Shown: one piece after another, positions 53,159-63,041 of the stretch | Layout of the letters: each line of letters opens with the position of its first letter | Numbering within the stretch: the stretch's first letter is position 1 | Assembly (NCBI GenBank): GCA_033344815.1 | Contig: JAWPMR010000001.1 | Span: 4,574,136 to 4,638,135 of the forward strand | From: Paracoccaceae bacterium | GTDB lineage: Bacteria > Pseudomonadota > Alphaproteobacteria > Rhodobacterales > Rhodobacteraceae | Direction: 5' to 3' | DNA length: 64,000 bases | Program-made: the position numbers and the translations under genes | Notes under the pieces: model-generated | What the model was told of the DNA's origin: nothing | Database searches by the model: none | Seen by the model: the letters and a program-made list of their open reading frames with translations, nothing else

Positions 53159-56056
53159 ATGCTAAGGAAAAAGACCAATCGGGTCTCGCATCGCGCAGGA
53201 CGGACCAACATCCTGTCAGAAGCGGGATCAAAATCGGTAGACCGTCGCGCGTTTTTACGCGGATCTGGACTTGCCATCGGCGGATTGGCCGCCATTTCCG
53301 CAACAGGCGGGTCGGTCACGCAGGCCTCTGCGGCCACCGCCGTGAACGGCGCGGTTGAAACCATCAAGACGGTTTGCACCCATTGTTCTGTGGGCTGTAC
53401 GGTCATCGCGGAAGTCGCAAATGGCGTTTGGACCGGGCAGGAGCCCGGCTGGGACAGCCCGTTCAACCTTGGCGCACATTGTGCCAAAGGCGCTGCGGTG
53501 CGCGAGCACGCCCATGGTGAACGCCGCCTGAAATACCCGATGAAGAAAGAGAACGGCGAATGGGTTCGCATCTCTTGGGAGCAGGCGATCAACGAAATCG
53601 GCGATGGCATGATGAAGATCCGCGAAGAAAGTGGACCGGATTCTGTGTATTGGCTGGGGTCGGCGAAATCCAACAACGAACAGGCCTATCTGTTCCGCAA
53701 ATTCGCCGCCTACTGGGGGACAAACAACGTCGACCACCAGGCGCGGATTTGTCATTCCACCACGGTGGCGGGTGTTGCGAACACATGGGGCTACGGCGCC
53801 ATGACCAACAGCTACAACGACATTCACAATTCCAAAGCGATGTTCCTGATCGGTGGCAACCCTGCGGAGGCGCACCCTGTGTCGCTGCTGCATATGCTCA
53901 AAGCCAAGGAGCAGAACAACGCGCCCTTTATCGTTTGTGATCCGCGCTTTACCCGCACGGCCGCACATGCCGATGAATACGTGCGCTTCCGTCCCGGTAC
54001 GGATGTGGCATTGGTCTGGGGCATCCTGTGGCACATCTTTGAGAACGAGTGGGAGGACAAAGAGTTCATCCGCACCCGTGTCTGGGGCATGGACCAGATC
54101 AAGACGGAAGTCGCGAAATGGACCCCGGAAGAAGTCGAGCGCGTCACGGGCGCACCCGGCAGCCAACTCAAACGCGTTGCGCGCACATTGGCCAACAACC
54201 GCCCCGGCACCGTAATCTGGTGCATGGGTGGCACGCAGCACACCAATGGTAACAACAACACCCGTGCCTATTGTGTGCTACAGCTTGCGCTTGGCAACAT
54301 GGGCACCGCAGGTGGCGGCACAAACATTTTCCGTGGCCACGACAACGTGCAGGGCGCAACCGACCTGGGTGTTCTCGCCAATACGCTGCCCGGTTACTAT
54401 GGCCTGTCTGATGGATCATGGGCGCATTGGGCGCGCGTCTGGGAAGAGGACGTTGATTGGCTGAAGGGCCGTTTCGCGGTCATGGAAGGCGCTGGCAAAG
54501 ACGGCGGCGACCGGATGATGGTCAACGAAACCGGCATCCCGGTGTCGCGCTGGATTGACGGTGTTCTCGAAGATAAGGAAAACATCGACCAGCCTGACAA
54601 CACCCGCGCCATGGTGCTCTGGGGTCACGCGCCAAACTCGCAGACCCGTCAGAAAGAGATGAAGACGGCGATGGAGAAACTGGACATGTTGGTTGTGGTT
54701 GATCCCTTCCCAACAGTCTCGGCGGTGCTTCAGGACCGTGAAGACGGCGTCTATTTGCTGCCCTGCTCGACACAGTTCGAGACACGCGGGTCTGTGACAG
54801 CTTCCAACCGGTCGCTGCAGTGGCGTGACAAAGTGGTTGATCCGCTGTTTGAATCCAAACCCGATCACACGATCATTTCGCTTTTCGCAGAGAAGTTTGG
54901 TTTCCACGACAAGATCTTCCGCAACATTGCCATGGATGGTGAAGAGCCGGTGATCGAAGACATCACCCGCGAATTCAACCGTGGTATGTGGACAATCGGC
55001 TATACCGGTCAAAGCCCTGAGCGTCTCAAGATGCACATGGCCAACCAGCACACCTTCGACCGCACAAGCTTGCGGGCGATTGGGGGCCCGGCAGATGGTG
55101 ATTTCTATGGTCTGCCATGGCCAAGCTGGGGCACACCTGAGATGAACCACCCAGGCACGGCAAACCTCTATGACATGTCATTGCCGGTTGCTGAGGGCGG
55201 TCTCGCTTTCCGCGCACGTTTCGGCGTGGAGCGCGATGGGGACAATCTGCTCGCAGAAGGGGTGTCCAACCCCGGCGCGGAAATTCAGGACGGGTATCCT
55301 GAGTTTACCATGCAGATGCTCATGGACCTTGGATGGGACGGTGATCTGACGGCGGATGAACGCGCCGCCATTGATGCGGTCGCAGGACCTAAGACCAACT
55401 GGAAAACCGACCTTTCGGGCGGTATCCAGCGGGTTGCGATCAAGCATGGCTGTGCGCCCTTCGGGAACGCCAAGGCCCGTGCGGTTGTCTGGACCTTCCC
55501 GGATCCGGTGCCGGTTCACCGCGAACCGCTCTATACCAACCGTCGCGACCTTGTGGCCGATTATCCGACTTATGAGGACAAGAAGTTCTGGCGCCTGCCG
55601 ACCATGTATAAGTCGATCCAGGATCAGGATTTCTCCGCGGATTATCCAATTGTACTGACCTCCGGGCGGCTGGTTGAATATGAAGGCGGTGGGGATGAGA
55701 CGCGCTCCAATCCATGGCTCGCCGAATTGCAGCAAGACATGTTTGTCGAAGTGAACACCCGCGATGCCAACAATCTGGGCATTCGGGACGGCGAGCAGGT
55801 CTGGGTCGAAGGCCCCGAAGGCGGCAAGGTCAAAGTGATGGCCATGGTCACCGAGCGGGTCGAAAGTGGCGTGGCGTTCATGCCGTTCCACTTTGGCGGA
55901 CATCTGGAAGGTGTTGATCTGAGGGATAAGTATCCCGAGGGCGCCGATCCATATGTATTGGGCGAAAGCACCAATACCGCACAAACCTACGGCTATGACA
56001 GCGTAACTCAGATGCAAGAGACGAAAGCCACTCTTTGCAAAATCTGGGCAGCATAA
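53159..56056 (+). CDS. fdhA: Formate dehydrogenase alpha (catalytic) subunit
   Basis: Molybdo/tungsto-bis-MGD formate dehydrogenase of 965 residues, exported by Tat (SVDRRAFLRGSG, Arg29-Arg30). [4Fe-4S] ligands are Cys73, Cys76, Cys80 and Cys108. The metal ligand is Cys198 followed by His199 (ARICHSTTV), at the position where E. coli FdnG has selenocysteine. It oxidises formate to CO2 in the periplasm and passes electrons through the beta and gamma subunits to quinone. The final residues (YDSVTQMQETKATLCKIW) match this family. Preceded by AAGGGAGGA. Whether Mo or W is bound cannot be read; the nearby Tup transporter favours W. Confidence 0.95.
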   Translation: MLRKKTNRVSHRAGRTNILSEAGSKSVDRRAFLRGSGLAIGGLAAISATGGSVTQASAATAVNGAVETIKTVCTHCSVGCTVIAEVANGVWTGQEPGWDSPFNLGAHCAKGAAVREHAHGERRLKYPMKKENGEWVRISWEQAINEIGDGMMKIREESGPDSVYWLGSAKSNNEQAYLFRKFAAYWGTNNVDHQARICHSTTVAGVANTWGYGAMTNSYNDIHNSKAMFLIGGNPAEAHPVSLLHMLKAKEQNNAPFIVCDPRFTRTAAHADEYVRFRPGTDVALVWGILWHIFENEWEDKEFIRTRVWGMDQIKTEVAKWTPEEVERVTGAPGSQLKRVARTLANNRPGTVIWCMGGTQHTNGNNNTRAYCVLQLALGNMGTAGGGTNIFRGHDNVQGATDLGVLANTLPGYYGLSDGSWAHWARVWEEDVDWLKGRFAVMEGAGKDGGDRMMVNETGIPVSRWIDGVLEDKENIDQPDNTRAMVLWGHAPNSQTRQKEMKTAMEKLDMLVVVDPFPTVSAVLQDREDGVYLLPCSTQFETRGSVTASNRSLQWRDKVVDPLFESKPDHTIISLFAEKFGFHDKIFRNIAMDGEEPVIEDITREFNRGMWTIGYTGQSPERLKMHMANQHTFDRTSLRAIGGPADGDFYGLPWPSWGTPEMNHPGTANLYDMSLPVAEGGLAFRARFGVERDGDNLLAEGVSNPGAEIQDGYPEFTMQMLMDLGWDGDLTADERAAIDAVAGPKTNWKTDLSGGIQRVAIKHGCAPFGNAKARAVVWTFPDPVPVHREPLYTNRRDLVADYPTYEDKKFWRLPTMYKSIQDQDFSADYPIVLTSGRLVEYEGGGDETRSNPWLAELQQDMFVEVNTRDANNLGIRDGEQVWVEGPEGGKVKVMAMVTERVESGVAFMPFHFGGHLEGVDLRDKYPEGADPYVLGESTNTAQTYGYDSVTQMQETKATLCKIWAA

Positions 56057-56070
56057 GGGAGGCATGAACA

Positions 56071-56667
56071 ATGGCCGCTAGAGCAAAATTTCTCGTCGAC
56101 GCTGAACGCTGCATCGAATGCAACGCTTGCGTTACAGCCTGTAAAAATGAGCACGAAGTGCCATGGGGCATCAACCGCCGGAAGGTTGTCACCATCAATG
56201 ACGGCTCTCCCGGCGAGAGGTCGATTTCCGTGGCATGCATGCACTGTTCAGACGCGCCCTGTATGGCCGTCTGCCCGGTGGATTGCTTCTATCAGAACGA
56301 AGAAGGCGTCGTTCTGCACTCCAAGGACCTCTGCATCGGTTGCGGATACTGTTTCTATGCATGCCCCTTCGGCGCACCACAGTTCCCACAAGCGGGCAAC
56401 TTCGGGTCGCGCGGCAAGATGGACAAATGTACCTTCTGTGCCGGTGGCCCAGAGGAAAACAACTCCACAGCCGAATTCGCCAAATACGGTCGCAACCGCA
56501 TTGCAGAAGGCAAATTGCCGATCTGTGCGGAAATGTGCGCGACCAAGGCGTTGCTGGCTGGTGATGGTGACATCGTTGCCAACATCTACCGCGAGCGTGT
56601 CGTCGCTCGTGGCTTTGGATCAGGTGCCTGGGGCTGGGGAACAGCCTACGATCAGAAGGGCGGCTAA
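56071..56667 (+). CDS. fdhB: Formate dehydrogenase beta (4x[4Fe-4S]) subunit, FDH3 type
   Basis: A 198-residue electron-transfer subunit. Four clusters are bound by CIECNACVTACK, CMHCSDAPCMAVCP, CIGCGYCFYACP and a set from CTFCAGG with CAEMC. It lacks the C-terminal membrane helix of FdnH, so it relies on the gamma subunit for anchoring. It has no signal and is presumably exported with alpha by Tat. Starts 14 bp after fdhA. Confidence 0.93.
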   Translation: MAARAKFLVDAERCIECNACVTACKNEHEVPWGINRRKVVTINDGSPGERSISVACMHCSDAPCMAVCPVDCFYQNEEGVVLHSKDLCIGCGYCFYACPFGAPQFPQAGNFGSRGKMDKCTFCAGGPEENNSTAEFAKYGRNRIAEGKLPICAEMCATKALLAGDGDIVANIYRERVVARGFGSGAWGWGTAYDQKGG

Positions 56668-56698
56668 AGCGCTGCATCTGTGAAACGACTTAAACTCC

Positions 56699-56722
56699 AG
56701 GGCGGCTCAATCGGGCCGCCCT
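56699..56722 (+). repeat. Hairpin between fdhB and fdhC
   Basis: AGGGCGGC and GCCGCCCT pair perfectly (8 bp) around an 8-base loop; CATCGTC follows, so no U-tract. Likely an attenuating or processing hairpin between beta and gamma genes. Confidence 0.6.
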
Positions 56723-56744
56723 CATCGTCTTAGCCAATTTGGAT

Positions 56745-57935
56745 ATGCCCATGTTCCGACTTCTGTGCCTTTTGGTGTTCACTCTGACCCTATCGCTCCC
56801 GGTACATGCGCAGGAAGAAGCCGCACCGGCTGATCGCAGCGCGACAGGCGGGGCACAAACGCTTGAAGACATCATGAAGCGTCAGGAAGGGCTGAAACTG
56901 GACAACAGCTTCCGCAGCGACGTAACCGGCAACCCGGATATGGCCAAACCCACGACGGACCAACTTGGCACGCTCGGCGGTGCATCGGACCCTGATTTGT
57001 GGCGCGCCTATCGCTTCAACTCTGCGGCCATCACCACACAGGCGCGTGGCCCGGCGGTTGATGTGTTGATACAGGACGGCGGCATGCGCTGGTTGATCTT
57101 CCGTGAGGGGCCATTGCTCACCTATGGATCGTGGTTGATGGGGGGCATGGTTGTACTCCTTGCCATATTCTACCTGATCCGTGGCAGGATCAAAATCGAC
57201 GGCGAGAAAACAGGGCGCACGATCCTGCGTTTCAAGTCCGCTGAAAGATTTGCGCATTGGCTGCTGGCCGGATCCTTTATTTTACTGGGCATTACCGGGC
57301 TTATATCGCTGGCAGGTCGGAAACTTCTGATCCCTGCTTTCGGGCATGAGGCGTTCTCCATCATCGCGATCGGATCCAAATGGGTTCATAACAACGTGTC
57401 CTGGGCCTTCATTCTGGCGCTGGTCCTGGTGTTTGTGTTCTGGGTCGTGCACAATTTGCCGGACCGCACGGATATCAACTGGATCATAAAAGGGGGTGGC
57501 ATCTTTGGCGGGGGTCATCCACCAGCCAAGAAATTCAATGCCGGTCAAAAGCTGATCTTCTGGTCGGTAATTATCTTGGGCGGTTCGATTGCCGTGTCTG
57601 GGGTATCGTTGCTTTTCCCATTCGAATTACCCATGTTCGCGGCGACGTTTGAGAAACTCAACGCGCTCGGCTTACCGCAATTGGTAGGTTTGGGTGAGTT
57701 GAACACGAACCTCGCACCGCACGTGGAAATGCAATACGCACAGGCCTGGCACGCCATCGTCAGCTTTGTGCTGATGGTGATTGTGATAGCTCACATCTAT
57801 ATCGGGTCCGTCGGCATGGAAGGCGCCTACGACGCGATGGGCAAGGGCGAGGTCGAATTGCAATGGGCACGCGAGCACCACAGCATCTGGACGGCTGAAG
57901 TCGAAGAAAACGAGAAAAAGGCGGGCACCTCATGA
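56745..57935 (+). CDS. fdhC: Formate dehydrogenase gamma subunit (cytochrome b556)
   Basis: Membrane subunit of 396 residues, twice the length of FdnI. It has a signal peptide (LCLLVFTLTLSLPVHA), a periplasmic extension of about 110 residues, then four or five membrane helices. Haem b ligands are likely His in SAERFAHWLLAG, in GSKWVHNNVS, and in QAWHAIVSFVLM. It transfers electrons to quinone. Start is ATG 56745 or 56751; the ribosome-binding site is weak (GGA), and TTG at 56739 is a third option. Long N-terminal extensions of this kind are known in alphaproteobacteria. Confidence 0.9.
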   Translation: MPMFRLLCLLVFTLTLSLPVHAQEEAAPADRSATGGAQTLEDIMKRQEGLKLDNSFRSDVTGNPDMAKPTTDQLGTLGGASDPDLWRAYRFNSAAITTQARGPAVDVLIQDGGMRWLIFREGPLLTYGSWLMGGMVVLLAIFYLIRGRIKIDGEKTGRTILRFKSAERFAHWLLAGSFILLGITGLISLAGRKLLIPAFGHEAFSIIAIGSKWVHNNVSWAFILALVLVFVFWVVHNLPDRTDINWIIKGGGIFGGGHPPAKKFNAGQKLIFWSVIILGGSIAVSGVSLLFPFELPMFAATFEKLNALGLPQLVGLGELNTNLAPHVEMQYAQAWHAIVSFVLMVIVIAHIYIGSVGMEGAYDAMGKGEVELQWAREHHSIWTAEVEENEKKAGTS

Positions 57936-58057
57936 GAGAGATTATCCTCGCCTGCGTGGCCATGATCGTCATTTCGGTGGGCGCAAGTTCCGTACTCAAG
58001 GAAGTTGGGTTTTCAGCCGCAGATCAAGCAACAGGCCCAGCAGTACGCCTGGATTGA
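57932..58057 (+). CDS. Small membrane peptide after fdhC (41 residues)
   Basis: An open frame of 41 codons whose ATG overlaps the fdhC stop by 4 bp (ATGA), as other couplings in this locus do. It encodes one hydrophobic helix (IILACVAMIVISVGASSVL) with a short polar tail. The stop lies 2 bases from the end of the opposing GntR gene. It may be a small accessory subunit of the formate dehydrogenase; no homologue can be named from sequence alone. Confidence 0.6.
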   Translation: MREIILACVAMIVISVGASSVLKEVGFSAADQATGPAVRLD

Positions 58058-58059
58058 CC

Positions 58060-58716
58060 TTATTGCGCGGCGGTTCTGAGTTCCGTCATCAGATGACGAA
58101 ACTTCTCGCCCTGAATGCCAACATGATCACGAAGCGCATTGGCTGCGCGGTTTTCATCACGTGTTTTGAGTGCGGCGACAATCTCTTCGTGCTCGTTCAT
58201 CGATTGAGCCATCCGACCTCTCAGCCGTAACTGCAATCGGCGAAAGGGTTTCAGCCTGCTGTGCAAGTTCAAGGCTTGATCGGCCAGGTGGTTATTGCCG
58301 GATTGCGTGTAGATTGTGTGATGGAACCGCTCGTTCTCGCGGTAAAATGCATCAGTATCATCAGAGGCATTCGCCGCGCGGCACACCTGATTGGCACCTT
58401 CCAGCATGTTCAGAGCCTCATCAGAAATCCGCAGCGCTGCCAGCCTGCCACAAACCCCTTCGATCTCGGCCATCGTTTCAAACAGCTCCATCAGCTCGGT
58501 GGGCCCGTGCTGGCGCACAAAAACGCCACGCCGCGGCAGTTGTTCAGCAATGCCAGAAGCCACAAGGCGCTGCAACGCTTCGCGGATGGGCGTGCGCGAG
58601 ACGCCGAACTGTTTGGCCAATCTGATTTCATCGAGGCGGTCGCCATCATCGAACTGACCGGTAAAGACAAGTTCTTCCAATGCGTCGGCAATTCTGTCGG
58701 CGTATCTCACTTCCAT
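58060..58716 (-). CDS. GntR-family regulator (FadR/FCD subfamily)
   Basis: A 218-residue GntR regulator. The winged helix (LDEIRLAKQFGVSRTPIREA) is followed by an FCD effector domain with the metal-binding pattern around ENERFHHTIYTQSGNN, HSRLKPFRRLQ and the later His in LRDHVGIQ. ATG 58716 (MEVRYADRI) is preferred; the frame stays open to 58791. FCD proteins bind small carboxylates. It lies tail to tail with the formate dehydrogenase operon and may or may not regulate it. Confidence 0.88.
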   Translation of the reverse strand: MEVRYADRIADALEELVFTGQFDDGDRLDEIRLAKQFGVSRTPIREALQRLVASGIAEQLPRRGVFVRQHGPTELMELFETMAEIEGVCGRLAALRISDEALNMLEGANQVCRAANASDDTDAFYRENERFHHTIYTQSGNNHLADQALNLHSRLKPFRRLQLRLRGRMAQSMNEHEEIVAALKTRDENRAANALRDHVGIQGEKFRHLMTELRTAAQ

Positions 58717-60727
58717 GGGATGTATATAGGGTCTGGAAGCGCACTCAACAATGGGTGTATTGGATACAAAACCTTTAAGTGTGCATGCCAAAAAGAGAGT
58801 ACTGTACTGTTGATCAGTGAATGAAATCCTGCAACCCGGGGGGGCTAAGAAGACGAAATGGCTTCTTCAGCCTTGCGATCACTTTGCCTCGTATTTCTGC
58901 CGTCGGTATACTTCGGAGGTTGGGTGTTTCGCGCTGAAGTCGTTTTTCAAATCGCGCGATCAAAACAAACCCGTGAACCGGGGATCGTCGAACGTGACTT
59001 AGTTTCCTCTGGCCTACGCAAGTGATCAACGAAAGGTTTTCAACCGGACAATAGTATTATTTTCTGGTGAAGCATCACGATCATGCGGCGGGCTTTGGCG
59101 GCAGCCTCTTTATGACTGCACGGGACTCAAAAATGGTCGCTGAACGAGTGATCTTATTGGTGCAGGGTGATTTTGCCGATGGCTTCTCGGGAAAAGACAA
59201 AGGTAAGATAAGTCCAGAATACTATCTTTATCGGCGAACCTGTGTGATGGCCAAAGAGATTGGACAGATTTTACTGGGGCAGGGGAGAAGATTGTTCCAT
59301 ATAGTCCTTACACATCTGTACTGTCGTTCGAGCGGACGCCTTGCTGTCGGTTAATACACCGTCATCGTGTTACGAGCCAAGATCCAGCCAGCTTGGTAAA
59401 ACAATCAAAATTTTGGAAACTGTCTGAGACGTTAACCGACCGCCTTTCGCCTCGCCAATTTGAAAGCTGAGGCTTGCCAAAACGCATAATCCTTATAGCA
59501 GGATTCGGTGCCTCGTAAGTATTTCGCCTCGCGCACATAGAGATCGCTTAAATGAATGCGTGTGTTCAATAGGGCGGACCCATCGCTACCTAACCCGCCT
59601 GCGTGATTTTCTTTGACGCGGGTCCGGATGGCCAATGTTGGTCGTTAAATTAGTTAGTGGGGGCCGCACCATGGCGCGGTTTCTAAACTGAATGATTGGG
59701 CTTTCCTGATAACCGGTCAAAACTCCGCAACCAATTCTCAGGTGGGAAATCGTTTTTTTCTCCCGGCTGTTAGATCTTTCGACGAGGTGGGACGATGCGC
59801 AACGGTCAAATTGGCGACGGCCGTAACAATCGTTGTTCGGGTGGCTTCCGCACGCCCCATGCTCAACGGTTCAACAAATATGTACCATTTTCAATGGCGC
59901 CACACTAGTGGGGCTACCGTATTGACACCCGGCGCGCGGCCATATGAAATTTGATGAGATCCCGCCGGACCTACTTGAAAGGATTGCCGGCAAGTCGCGG
60001 AACTGATGCCGTCGCCATTCATCTTGATCATGGATTAACTCGGGCGATCAGCTGGCATTTTGTCCGAGATCTGGGCTGGGGATCGGACACCGTTTCGTGG
60101 GTGAATCTGTGGTTTCCTTATCTGGCGTGATCCGCTGAAATTGTGTTGCCAATGCTTTAACCGCTACGGGTTATCTGTAGCATACAAACCAATCCCGAAA
60201 CAGTTTTGGACTCTTTTTTCCTCCGCGCGTGGGTAGCTGCTGCCACCATCTTCGTCTTGCTTCCGAAAGTGTTCGTTGTCGCTGAACTTCTGGGAGCAAC
60301 CGGCGGTTTTCTGTTCATCGCGCACATTATTCGCAATCTCAAAACGTGGCCAAAAATCCAATTTGGCAAGTATGACAGACACGCGTGTCTTTCGACACGG
60401 ATGATCATCATTTTTGGATCCCTAATTGCCAGCATTCGCGCAGGTGAAAACCTTTGTGAGGCATCACGTGCTTCGTTGTTTCGCGCGTTGTACGGCACTG
60501 TCATCAGCGACCTTGGGGGTTGAGTAGTCTGGGCCGCAGCACGTCTGCTGCTTGTTTCGTCTTTGGCAAATTGCCGTCCTGATCCCGCCGTTTGCCGTGG
60601 TGACATTCCGCAGCGGAACGACGAAAACCTCAATTGCTCGACCGTTTCTGGCTGGGGTTGTTTCGGAGCGATCGGTGGCGCCGTGCATGGTTCGTGCGGT
60701 CTATTTTGCGGAGGAATCCGCCGATAC

Positions 60728-60748
60728 GCTTCTACCTCCAGTAGAAGC
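60728..60748. repeat. Perfect stem-loop in the gene-free region
   Basis: GCTTCTAC-CTCCA-GTAGAAGC, 8-bp perfect arms with a 5-base loop. No T-tract after it on either strand. Confidence 0.55.
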
Positions 60749-62665
60749 CGCGAAAACTCAAAGTCCCCTCGCCTGTGCCGCCGTTCATCGGGATCATCAT
60801 CAATGCACTCCGTGTAAAACGGGATCGCCACTTTTTCGGAAGTTATCGCAGTTCACCTGCGCCCTTCTCAGATCGTCGCGATCATTTGTTTGTGCACCTC
60901 ATGGAGTCACCACATTGTTGCCTGATCGCATCACGACACTGTCGTTGAGCTCTTTGGCCGATACCTTGCGGACGGTTCTTGAGCGCCGGTATCACGCAAA
61001 GCAGCCAAGTCGGTCGGAGCGCTTGATGCAGGAACTCTGCCTCGCTCTACCGGGCAATTCCACCCAGGTTTCAGGCCCGATTACGGCATTTAAATCCCGA
61101 TTCGGTGACGTCAAACAGGATATGCCGACAAATTAGCGCTTCACTCGTTTCCATCTAAGAATAATAGGTTTGATCTGCAAGTTGTTGAACGCGCTGTACA
61201 AAGCGCCATCAAAGCGAACCTGACATTTCTTTACCAAGGCCGGAACGAAAGGGCAAAGGTTGCAAGCGGATCGCACCCAAATGCCAGGTGGAATGACGCA
61301 ATTTACCCAAATGCTGATTTCTGGTCACGTTTTTTCAGATGATGGACGAAGATGATGGGCCATGAAACCGCACATGCCAAGGACAACCGCATTGCCCCGC
61401 ACCGCCGAATAAAAACAACGATTGGCGTGCTCTGGAGTTTCCCTTCAGCAGTTGCGAATTCAACACCGGTTGGTGTCGAAGCGGCCTTAACGTGTTGCAA
61501 TCTTGTGTCGCTCAAGGCCGCGTTTTCAAGCCGTGCGACTTCATTCTGTACGTCCGTGACAACAAGGTAGTTCTCCAATTTGGTTCGAAATGACAGACTG
61601 AGGGGGTGATCGCCCCTTGCCACGCGCTGATTGCAAAAGTCATCGCGGGTCTTCCAACGTCATGAAATAGGGCGCGCGTGCCCGCCTCTTGCTCAAGGCG
61701 ATATGTGCATTTCACAGGCGGCGCGATCGGTTGGTGCAATCTCAACAGTAAATACATGCGATGTTACATGGTGCGTTTTTGGGAGCCGAATTGACGCCGG
61801 ATGGCATGGCCTAACCGAGAGGATTGCTTTTAAGGCACGATATCGAGTGCGCACAGCGGCGCAGGCTATGCAGTCAAATACAGGGTCTCAGCATCCATTT
61901 AATCCATGGCCCTGACGATGGAAACAACAGTGCATTGAAGACGTGGGACGGGTCATCCGCTTTTTTGACTCCATGTCGACATAGAGATGGTCTTGTTTCA
62001 ACTATCTAATGCTTGGCTCCTCTCGCATGGCGCAGTTCCAAAAATGATCACACGCGACATAGTGATATTGCCAGGATTGGTTCAGGATCGTGCGCTCAAT
62101 TAGCACTTCGGGTGGAGAAATCCGTACGCTCTTGGCCGTCTACGCCAAGTCTACCGGGTCTGGCTTCTTCTTTGCGTTCACGAATTTCGGGTACATGCCA
62201 GCTGAGGTTTCCTTTTTGTTCAAAAACACGGCACCCACCTGCTGATTGGTGGCTCCGGCCGGGTTGACGGGTTGTGTTCGTAGGACGAGGCCGCAGAAGC
62301 TCCTTTGGGAACGCCCGGAGCGGACGTCTCGCGTCACTCAGAGGCACGTTTACCTTGGGCTGCGCGCCGTTGCGCGTTGAGACCCGTGTTCTGTTTGATG
62401 TTCGGCCAGCGTCACAACATTATGAAATTCTATGGGTTGGCGGAAAACACTTTGGAAACAGTCGATCGGTATCAGGTCGACCGCCGCGTCGTCATAGGTC
62501 GTCTCCCGCGGGCAATTGTTGAGCTGCAGGCAACTGACCCTACCAAGGGCGATACACCGACGGATGTGGGATTTGGACCAAATGAGAGGCGTGCAGAAAA
62601 CCTGTTCAAGACCAATCGGCAAGCGCCCGTAAGAAACGCGATAACTCAATGAAAATAAATGTTTT

Positions 62666-62682
62666 TTACATCGATGATGTAA
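62666..62682. promoter_or_regulatory. Operator-like palindrome in the gene-free region
   Basis: TTACATC-GAT-GATGTAA, perfect 7-bp arms with a 3-base centre, the size and shape of a GntR- or TetR-type site, but with no gene start nearby. Confidence 0.4.
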
Positions 62683-63041
62683 GCTTGATCGACAATAATG
62701 GCAATTTTCAGGTTGCTGGCTGCAAATAGTTTCTTCAAGAGGTCGCAACCTCCAGCCCGCGGGACTTGAGACCCTGCTGAACGCGCAGACCGGTACGTCC
62801 GAGAGTGCTATGATCGATGTTCAACATTCCGGTTTTGGCGGGACCCTCATGGGGAGCTGGCGGTTGAAAAAGACGAGATACTTGACCTTAGTATTCTTTT
62901 GGCCACTGCCTGCGTGCACCCGGCGCGGACCAAGCACCCGATCCGTTGTTTGTCCTGCTGGAGTCGCCGCGCAATATTGTGGACAAGCCTCAACAGAGCG
63001 TGCCGCAGGGTGATTGCAGCAAACTGTTCACTCGGTGAGGG

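Larger units (their letters stand above)
58717..63041. other. Long region without supported genes
   Basis: About 4.3 kb where many short frames up to 225 codons exist on both strands, none with a recognisable family, good ribosome-binding site or consistent codon use. It is visibly less G+C rich than the surrounding genes. It holds two perfect palindromes (60728-60748 and 62666-62682), but no tRNA, rRNA, transposase, repeat array or phage marker that I can see. It is probably decayed horizontal DNA, or it may hold non-coding RNAs or promoters not recognisable by eye. Confidence 0.55.

Noticed and set aside
53752-53758. Selenocysteine incorporation in the formate dehydrogenase gene
   Set aside because: The metal-ligand codon is TGT/TGC-type Cys in an uninterrupted frame, not TGA; no SECIS is needed.
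59432-59635. A 67-codon minus-strand frame in the gene-free region that reads somewhat like a protein
   Set aside because: No ribosome-binding site or family feature; I could not separate it from chance.
60552-61136. A 194-codon open frame on the plus strand
   Set aside because: Low-complexity composition, no ribosome-binding site, no recognisable domain, and an equally long open frame lies on the opposite strand (60157-60831).
43221-61200. A 16-base near-match TTGAACGCGTTGTACA (43221-43236) and TTGAACGCGCTGTACA (61185-61200), considered as ends of a mobile element
   Set aside because: Same orientation, 18 kb apart, one mismatch, with no transposase or target duplication; likely chance.
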